From Cryptomeria japonica (lineage: Eukaryota; Streptophyta; Pinopsida; Cupressales; Cupressaceae): a stretch of DNA of 64,000 nucleotides. The translations under genes were made by a program, and so were the position numbers. Each line of letters starts with the position of its first letter. Within the stretch, counting starts at the first letter, position 1. The stretch is from NCBI RefSeq assembly GCF_030272615.1, contig NC_081412.1, forward strand, positions 690,128,083 through 690,192,082, written 5' to 3'. Of the stretch, positions 57,046-64,000 are shown in pieces. The notes under the pieces were generated by a model. The model searched no databases. It was not told where the DNA came from and saw nothing but the letters and a program-made list of their open reading frames with translations.

Positions 57046-57933
57046 CTATTCTATCACAGTTAAAATATTTAAAGGTAACTTTCCTTTATACTTACCTTTG
57101 CCTCTTGGTAACCTTCTAGCTAATAATGCTTCAAACTCTTCTTTCTTTTTGATTTCCTCATATAGTTTGTGTACCTCTTCCATGTTTTTGCAAAATCTCT
57201 CACTTGTTCCACTGTGATTTCCTTCAGTATACTTATACATTCTATCATTGTAATCATCAGATTCACCAAGATGAAAAGAACTAAATGCAGATTCAACTTT
57301 ATTTACCAAAGACCCACTGTTATCAAAATTACTTAACTCAAATGCATGTAGCTTAACGATAGTAGTATCCAAAGAGACTGGCATGTTTGGTACAAACCTT
57401 AATTCATTGATTGCAGAGACTCGAATGGCATAAGCAGGTAGAAGTGTTCTAAGCAACTTACTTGTTACATCCTTTTCTTCAATAGTTCCTCCTACTCCTT
57501 TGATTTGATTGATAGTTTCCTTTAACCTTGTACTGTATTGGGTTATGTTCTCACCTTCATTCATTCTCATGGATTCAAGTTGACCTCTTAGACTGTCTAC
57601 TTTTTCTCTCTGAACATGTTCATCACCACCATACACAAATAAAAGCTTGTTCCACATTGCTTTGGCATCAATGCAGCCTTCTAGATCATTGAACTCTGAG
57701 TCGGTTAATGCTGATGTTATTTCAATCATTGCTTGAATATGTTCTTGCTTTGCCTTTATCTCTTCCATTGTCATCGGGTAGGTGCTAGGTGCACTGTAAT
57801 TATTCTCCAAATAGTATGTTGCATATTCTCCAATTCCTGATAAGTGCAGCTTCATCCTTTTTTTCCATGTGGAAAAACTAGACTTGTTCAACTTTGGTGC
57901 ATCCCTTTTATACATCTTCGGATCTTGCCCCAA
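57046..57933 (-). pseudogene. gag: gag of copia G (DUF4219/UBN2)
   Basis: An open frame of 295 codons from ATG 57933. KLNKSSFSTWKKRMKLHLSG is the DUF4219-type start; DAKAMWNKLLFVYGGDEHVQ, QLESMRMNEGENITQYSTRL and LLRTLLPAYAIRVSAINELR are the UBN2-like core, and a Lys/Glu-rich helix leads to the knuckle. A frame change just before the knuckle ends the frame at 57046. It starts 32 bases from the PBS. Confidence 0.9.
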
Positions 57934-57964
57934 GTACCTTTAAACTTTTCTTCTAGATTCTAAA

Positions 57965-57976
57965 GCTTTGATACCA
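57965..57976 (-). other. tRNA-iMet primer-binding site of copia G
   Basis: Plus strand GCTTTGATACCA, one mismatch to the complement of TGGTATCAGAGC, two bases outside the LTR. Confidence 0.85.
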
Positions 57977-57978
57977 AT

Positions 57979-58131
57979 TGTTAGTAAGATGAAGGGGGGG
58001 GGCGAATCATAAAAACTCAATAATCATTGTATACATCAGATTCAACCTTGGTAGCCTTTACTGATATGCAACTATGACTGTAAATCATTCAAACTCATAA
58101 ACAGATACACTTAAAACATCATAACACATTT
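57979..58131 (-). repeat. 5' LTR of copia G, 3' piece only
   Basis: Matches 48295 onward for about 150 bases (TGTTAGTAAGATGA to CATAACACA) and is then cut by gypsy H. Confidence 0.85.
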
Positions 58132-59346
58132 TGTGGGATGCAAAATTGATTCTTCTTTTAACAAAGTAATCAATTAGAAACAAGGGAAATCATGAATCCC
58201 TATCCTAATCAGAATTTAACAAACAATACAATGGAATAACACAATTAAGAAATAAGGAATTATAAAGCATCAAATCAAATCAAGAACTCCCTATTCTGTG
58301 ACTGCGTAGAACTTCCACTGCTCTTCTCCTCTTCGTGGTATGATGGCTCTCAGATATTGCACTGGTAACCTACAAGTGACACAAAGATTCAAAGTTCGTG
58401 ATTGTTGAAAATGGAGATTGGATGCTCAATTTATAGAAAATTGGAGAAGATTGATTGAAAGGTGGAACATAATGATCAAGAGGTATGAACTCAGGTGAGC
58501 TCAAATGAAAATTGATAGTTGAACTGCTGATTGTAGGAGTGGAACTCAATAGATTGAATAGATTAATTGAGTCAACTGACTGATGAAAGAGTTAATTGAA
58601 GGAAGAAAAAGAATGATTGGAGGAAATAGAGAGGATGACACAGAGAGCTTAATTTAGAAAAAGCTAATTGAAAGATGAAAATAGAGATTGGAGAGATAAA
58701 TGATTTAATTAATTAATTGATTGAAATAATTAATTTAGCATGTGGTTGCATTTAGATTTAGATTATTAATTTAATCTTTGCATGAGATATTATTCAAATA
58801 ATTGAATTTATTAATTCAATTTAGCATTTGAATATATTTAGAACTTGACTTTGATTTTCAATTTGGTTTTTGAAATCATGCACATGTAATTGAATTTGGA
58901 AGAAATTAGAAGAATGTGAAATTGAACGAAATTAGAATTTGAGGATTTGGAAATGGAAGAATTAATTAGCTAATTAAATAATTTAAAGAAACTATTTAAT
59001 TATTTAGAAATGGAATTTAATTAAATAATAAAGATTATTTAATTAATATCTAGAAGAGGGTTGAATGATTAGATGAATAGAGATAGAAATTGAATAATTA
59101 GTAATTTATTTAAATAATAAAGATTATTTAAATTGGGGAATTAATCAGAATTAATTAAATAATAAATATTTAATTAATATTTAGAAAATGGCGATAAAAT
59201 AGCAAAATAGAATAAATTAGTAAGATGTTGAGGAAATATGAAATTAGAAGAATATGATTAATTAAATTAATTAAATAATAAGGATTATTTAATCAATTAG
59301 AAGAATAATTAGTACATGATCAATGAGACATTTTTAGGTGTCTACA
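58132..59346 (-). repeat. 3' LTR of gypsy H
   Basis: On the minus strand TGTAGACACCTAAAAATG to GCATCCCACA. It follows a polypurine tract AAAGAGGGGCAAA at 59347-59360, in the arrangement usual for plant Ty3/gypsy. The LTR is very AT-rich, with many TTAATTAA blocks. It has no coding frame. Confidence 0.72.
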
Positions 59347-59360
59347 TTTGCCCCTCTTTG

Positions 59361-61873
59361 AGACAATGTCAGAATGACATTGTTTCAAAGAAAAAGAAAA
59401 AAAAAAGCCCCAGTATGCCCTGGTGATACTTAGGGTGTAATGCCCCCTCGAGAGATTGTTTGTGCATTAAGACATGAATGATCGCTTGAAAAAAGAAGAA
59501 TGTTAGATGAAAGAATAGTTAGAATGGTTAGTTGATTAGAGATAGAGATAAGTGATGTGAATATGATATTGAGATAGAATATGAGAGAATGAACCTTAGA
59601 ATGAAATAGAATAATGTTAGATGATAGAAAATGATTTAGAAAGAAGATGATGAGAAAAGAATCAATAAAATAGCAAGAAGAAAATGAGATGAAATGAGAA
59701 TGAAATTAAATGAATCACGAACCTGTGTCACATATTTTATTGCGTCAATATATATTCATCACTGAGCCTTATTATTAAGCAATGAAGCTTTAGCACATCA
59801 GGGTATAAGGAACCAAGATGCAAAGATATCTCATTGTAGAAACAAACACGTAGCAGACAAGGAGTGAACCCTCCATTCTAGGAATTGTGTTAGGGGTCGA
59901 GGTATGTGTGGCGATTTCACCTTGATGTGAAGGCTCTTATCACAGACACCCACTAGAGTAATTTCCCTAGAATTTCATCAATTCACACCACAAACAAAGA
60001 AAAAGATAATGCCCATCATAGCTCCTCTAGTTACTTGTGGACATCCTTGAGTATCATAGGAACAATATCTGTAGCCAAATGATAAAAAGATAAAGACTGA
60101 CCTGGACAAAATTCAGCAGCTATACTGACCTTGTGCCTTCATTCTCAGTTGTTTGATGTGATGGTTAATAATGTCTGGTCTCAAAAAGTTGCGGACCCCG
60201 TTTAAGACTGACCTATCTGATTTTGAGTGTATCCTCTTCTGTTTAAGACAAGATAATGATCACGTTGATATGGATATGATACGATTGATAAGATAGTTTG
60301 ATCAGTTGATTGCAGATGTTTGACTGGATAGTCGTATCCTTTATTAACTTCGTGTGAAGTGTTTGCTGGATATCTGCTAGGGTATTTGTTTCTCACAAGA
60401 CATTTTATTGCAAGTTTTTTGATTGATTGATTTTATGATTTTTTAGTTCTTTTCCAAGAGCTTTTTCTCGAGATCGTATTCCAATGTTTTTGGTTGATCT
60501 TTTTAGGATTGTATTTGAATGTTTTTGGTATTTTTAGATTTTTCAATGTTTTTGGATTTTGTGGTTTTTTATTTTTTTTTATTTTGAGTTTTTCACTATT
60601 TTTTTGGATTTTTTCGAAGGTCTTTATATGATTTTTATAGATTTTTTCAGTACTTTATTTTATTTTTTGGATTTTTTCAGGATTTTATATCATTTTTTGG
60701 ATTTTTTCAGGACTTTATCTGATTTTTTGGATTTTTTCAGTTATGCCCCCAGTGTGCAGACTTGTATGACATGATGATCTACATAATGTATGTGGAGACA
60801 AATGAATTTTTGACATGACCTATGTGAATGCAATGTGCAGGATGAAGATGCATTTCCTATTCGAACAAGGTTGACTGTGTTTGTTTTTGTATTTGAATAC
60901 ACCAATTGAAATGGAGGTGCAAAACATTTCCTAGATAAGCGGTCAATCGATCTCTAAGGCCCTTCGGAACATTCATCTCAACACACTTAGTGACGAGGAT
61001 TTACAAATGGAGACGTGGAAAACTTCCTCATTGATTCTTGAAACTTTGATCTTCTTTTGCCCATGTGTGCGCAAATGTGTTAATTCCCACGCTTATGTTC
61101 ACTAAAGATCCTTAGCATCCTATATGAATAGCTACATGATTTTTCTAACTTCAAAAGCATCCCGACTAGAGCCTCGCTTCCAGCAAGTGTTGAGAGCTCT
61201 GACAAGGTTATAGATTGCAATTTCTCAAATATTGCTCCATTTCTAGTAGGCATTCATAGCCCTGATGGAGTTACTTGCATGTTCCCATAGTCAAGCTTTT
61301 TTATCGCATTTTGTATACATGATATTTCAATTATATATCATTGTTCTTTTTGCCTTTAGATGGATATTTGGCATAGCTCTTTTTCTCTTTTTTCTTTTCT
61401 TGCCTTGACTTCTAAGTAATGAAACCTACTTGGGTGTGACAATTACAACGGCGCTAAAGTAGAATTTCAGATTTTTCACTAGTCATATGATCAACTAGGT
61501 GTCTAGAATGAATTAGAGATCTTATTAATATGTGAGATATAGCAATTGATAGATTGTGGGTTAACAAGTCTCAAATAGTGAAATGACTACCCAACCATAA
61601 GTAAAGCGTCGTCACAGGGTAATGTTGAGAATGAATGACTTTAGAACCTCAAAGACTTCATGTACAAATATCTAAGAAAGGAGATGACCCTTGTTTTCCT
61701 TAGATGCAAATAGATGATAAACTTGAAGAGCTACCTTGTTTTATTGATTCTTCTACATGCAAATGTGGAAAGTTTAAGAATGCGATACATCTAAAAAAAG
61801 AAACTATATGTAATGTTGTGTTTTAAATGATATGATATGCAATGTAGAAAATAAAACCTGAACTAAACAACCC
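59361..61873 (-). other. noncoding 3' region of element H
   Basis: About 2.5 kb between the gag-like frame and the polypurine tract. All frames are short and I see no pol motif. It contains the 30-base tandem repeat at 60601-60740. Confidence 0.5.
60601..60740. repeat. 30-base tandem repeat
   Basis: TTTTTTGGATTTTTTCAG recurs with an exact 30-base period; the clearest copies are at 60661, 60691 and 60721, with diverged ones at 60601 and 60631. A plus-strand frame across it yields a Phe/Leu-rich 10-residue repeat, which I take as chance. Confidence 0.85.
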
Positions 61874-63535
61874 TTAGGTATAATATTTGTGTAGGTAGTT
61901 CATTGGTCTTTGTTTAAAGAGTCGGATAAAGATGTGTTTTCCAATAGTATATAAGGACTCAACTAAGTGTACACGTTCAGCATCTCCAACATTGATTTCT
62001 TTAGTTTTTGGATTTTGTGGATCATCAGAGGGAAATCTAGCTCTAGAACCCCTGAATTCACCTATAGTGTTATCATTTTCAAAGCAATCCAACCGTGGTA
62101 GATTCTCTTGCCCTTGGTCTTTCAAGTGCAGGTGTATGAGACAAATTGGTTTCAAAGTTATGACATGAGCAGGTGTTATGCCTATTTTTATTGATGCACT
62201 TGAAGAGGATGATGAAGTCAACCAGGTGTTGATCTCATTAACCTGTGTTATGATTGTTCTTGAACAAGATGATGAAACAATTGTTGACAAGTTGTTCTAT
62301 GTAGTATAATCTGGATTGGTGATTTCATTGATAAGGGGTTCATGAACAACTTGTGTAGAGGAATCATGAGAGAGACTAGGAGAAATGACACGTTTGTTTG
62401 AGAGGGAATCTTGTGAAGAACATGGAGGACTATGACATGGAGATGAAGGGATGGAGGGACCTTGATCAAGATTTGGAGAAATAATGAGATCTTGTTTTGG
62501 ACATGGCGGTAAAGGTATGATTTGATCTTGGTTTGTAAAGGGATTATTAGGGAGGATGGAAGAGATGTTTTGATCTTGTTTAGGAGGTGGATGTTGGATG
62601 GGACTTGAAAGGACACTTTGTTCTTGAGATGGAAGGGTTTGATTATGAATGGAATAGAAAAGAGCGAGGGGATCATCATAAGATTCTTGGTCGGTGGGAT
62701 CTTGATCAAAAATTGGGTAGGATGGAAGTTGTTGTTCTTGATCTTTATTTGTTTTAGGACTCATTTCTTCTGATTTTGGATCATCCTCTTGACACAGGGA
62801 AGGAGTTTGAAAATGCATGGGAGATTCTTGGAATGTTTCAACATTTTGGCTTGATGAAGAAGGATTTCGAATGAAATTCTCTGAATCATGACTTGGATTA
62901 GATTGCTTTTGTACAATGGATATCCCTTGGGAGGTTGTGTTATTAGATAGAGATGGCATGGATTAGTTTTGTGTGATTTTAGGGGATGATGAAATTGTGG
63001 ATATATATGGTTGATTTGGGATTTGGTTGAAAGGGATTTGATTTTGGTTGAAAGGAGTATGATTTTGGATGAAAGAGGTTTGATTTTGGTTGAAAAAGGT
63101 TTGATTTTGGTTGAATGAATTTTGATTTGGAATTTGGTTGAATGGGGTTTGATTTTGGTTGAAAGGGGTACTTTGAAGGTTGGGTTGATGTGATTGGTAT
63201 GAATGATGTAGTGGGTTGAAAGAAAAAGAAGGTTTACATGACTCTAATGTTGGTTGAACTAAGGTAGGAACGAATTTGTTGAAGAATGCAGGTTGGCATG
63301 TTTGAATGGTCTCACAAGAATAAGAAGGTTGGTCTGATACCGATTCCCTCATGGCCATCACTTCTCTCATCATGTTTTCTAACCAGCCCCTATGGTTTTC
63401 AGGGCTAGCCATGTCTGTCACTTGTTGTTGCAAATTTTTGATTTGTTGAGTTAATATTTCTATGGATGGGAATGGAATAGGAATGGAAGGGATAAATCCT
63501 CCACCTTCCCTATGAAATTTATAATTAGAATCCAT
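61874..63535 (-). pseudogene. gag-like polyprotein of element H, Gln/Asn-rich
   Basis: One minus-strand frame of 554 codons from ATG 63535 (MDSNYKFHREGGGFIPSIPI), broken only by TAA at 62963-62965 and TAG near 62297, both likely from Gln codons. A short coiled coil (ILTQQIKNLQQQVTDM) is followed by a Gln/Asn/Phe-rich repeat (FNQNQTPFNQIPNQ type, residues 125-180) and a Ser/Pro/Gln-rich stretch. The C-terminal SDDPQNPKTKEINVGDAERV resembles the short segment that precedes RT in Athila/Tat-like gypsy elements. No knuckle and no D-x-G protease are seen, so an internal deletion is likely. Confidence 0.55.
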
Positions 63536-63842
63536 GATGTTTGCTTGTTTGGTTTGGACCTAGGATCACAACATGTAAGATATTTTCTCCATTTCTTTGA
63601 ATGTGACAATGTTTGATTGAACTTGACCAACTTGTTTGAGTTGAGGATGAGTTTGACTGATCCTCTGATTGTGTTTTGGATGTTTGGGGTATGACTTTCT
63701 AGGATGATTATGCAAATGATGATGAACTAAGACAGATGTATATGAGGTCTAGACAAGGATGTATATGAGGATGATAATGAGGACTATATAAGGACTATGG
63801 ACAATAATTAAGACATGAATGAGGACTAAGCAAAAGATGTAG

Positions 63843-64000
63843 GATGATAATGAGGACATAAGTGGGACTATGCAAGGACTTAGGATGATAATGAGGACAC
63901 AAGTGGGACTATGTAAAAGCCGTAGGACGATAATGAGGATGTAAGTGAGACTATGCAAAGGATGTAGGATGATAATGAGGACGTAAGTGGGACTATGCAA
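63843..64000. repeat. about 42-base tandem repeat at the right edge
   Basis: GATGATAATGAGGAC(A/G) followed by TAAGTGGGACTATGCAA recurs with starts at 63843, 63884, 63926 and 63968, a period of 41-42 bases. A diverged copy near 63768 suggests the array once started earlier. It continues past the window end. Confidence 0.88.

Larger units (their letters stand above)
48295..58131 (-). mobile_element. Ty1/copia retrotransposon G, 3' pol lost, holding element F
   Basis: Minus strand: 5' LTR piece at 57979-58131 (cut by gypsy H), PBS, gag, protease, integrase and the start of RT down to about 54998. There element F sequence begins on the opposite strand; G's 3' LTR is at 48295-49581. The RT core and RNase H are missing. 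The simplest history is F inserting just before G's 3' LTR, then one deletion removing F's 3' end and G's RT to RNase H. G itself is inserted in the LINE at 48294. Confidence 0.82.
58132..64000 (-). mobile_element. Ty3/gypsy-type element H, 3' part, runs off the right edge
   Basis: Minus strand: leader with tandem repeats (63716-64000), a gag-like frame (63535-61874), a noncoding region (61873-59361), polypurine tract and 3' LTR. It sits in the 5' LTR of copia G. No RT, RNase H or integrase is visible; the frame ends just where RT would begin. The 5' LTR and PBS lie beyond the right edge. The gypsy assignment rests on the LTR/polypurine style and on a weak pre-RT motif. Confidence 0.6.

Noticed and set aside
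60559-60774. Phe/Leu-rich plus-strand frame that looks like a membrane protein
   Set aside because: Produced by a T-rich 30-base tandem repeat.
63843-64000. CRISPR-like regular repeats
   Set aside because: The units are directly tandem with no unique spacers, and the context is a plant retroelement.
1-64000. Prokaryotic or phage defence system
   Set aside because: LTRs with tRNA-iMet primer sites, plant gag/pol families and L1 LINEs show a plant nuclear genome.

Overview
The window looks like intergenic DNA of a large plant genome made almost wholly of nested, decayed retrotransposons. I found no host gene, tRNA, rRNA or CRISPR array. The initiator-Met primer sites (TGGTATCAGAGC), the plant-type Ty1/copia gag, the plant L1 LINEs with DUF4283-like ORF1 and RNase H, the AT-rich composition and the heavy nesting of old elements suggest a seed plant with a very large genome, most likely a gymnosperm such as a conifer. 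The species is inference.

Layout from left to right. 1-4054: 5' half of a Ty3/gypsy element on the minus strand (Gy1), inserted in the 5' LTR of copia A. 4055-10117: copia A on the plus strand, one 1368-codon gag-pol frame with five premature stops. 10118-11331: remnant B, a 3' noncoding tract plus 3' LTR. 11332-13490: unassigned. 13491-22724: a minus-strand LINE reduced to ORF1 plus its 3' end, split by complete element C (13723-21588, target duplication GTAGA). 22741-27455: unassigned decayed DNA with short repeats. 27456-41731: copia D on the minus strand, split in its integrase region by element E (32088-38400). About 42120-48294: a second minus-strand L1 LINE with endonuclease, RT, zf-RVT and RNase H. 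48295-58131: copia G on the minus strand, holding a truncated element F on the plus strand (49602 to about 54990). 58132-64000: Ty3/gypsy element H on the minus strand, inserted in the 5' LTR of G.

The most interesting feature is a pattern shared by C, E and F. These three have different LTRs but the same unusual plan: LTR, initiator-Met PBS, an ORF1 made of a coiled coil and an array of CCHC zinc knuckles, then a long ORF2 of unknown function where pol should be, a run of GGGGGAG polypurine motifs and the 3' LTR. None of the three shows integrase, reverse transcriptase or RNase H. ORF2 is homologous along its length in all three. Each pol-less element also has an LTR resembling a pol-bearing or LTR-only neighbour: F with G, C with D, E with A and B. 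My reading is a set of non-autonomous, Sirevirus-like elements that rely on pol supplied by LTR-matched autonomous partners and that keep an env-like or structural ORF2.

Most premature stops fall where the family has Gln, Arg or Trp, and most long frames are broken by stops rather than by indels. This fits long silencing with cytosine deamination. All coding features are therefore listed as pseudogenes.
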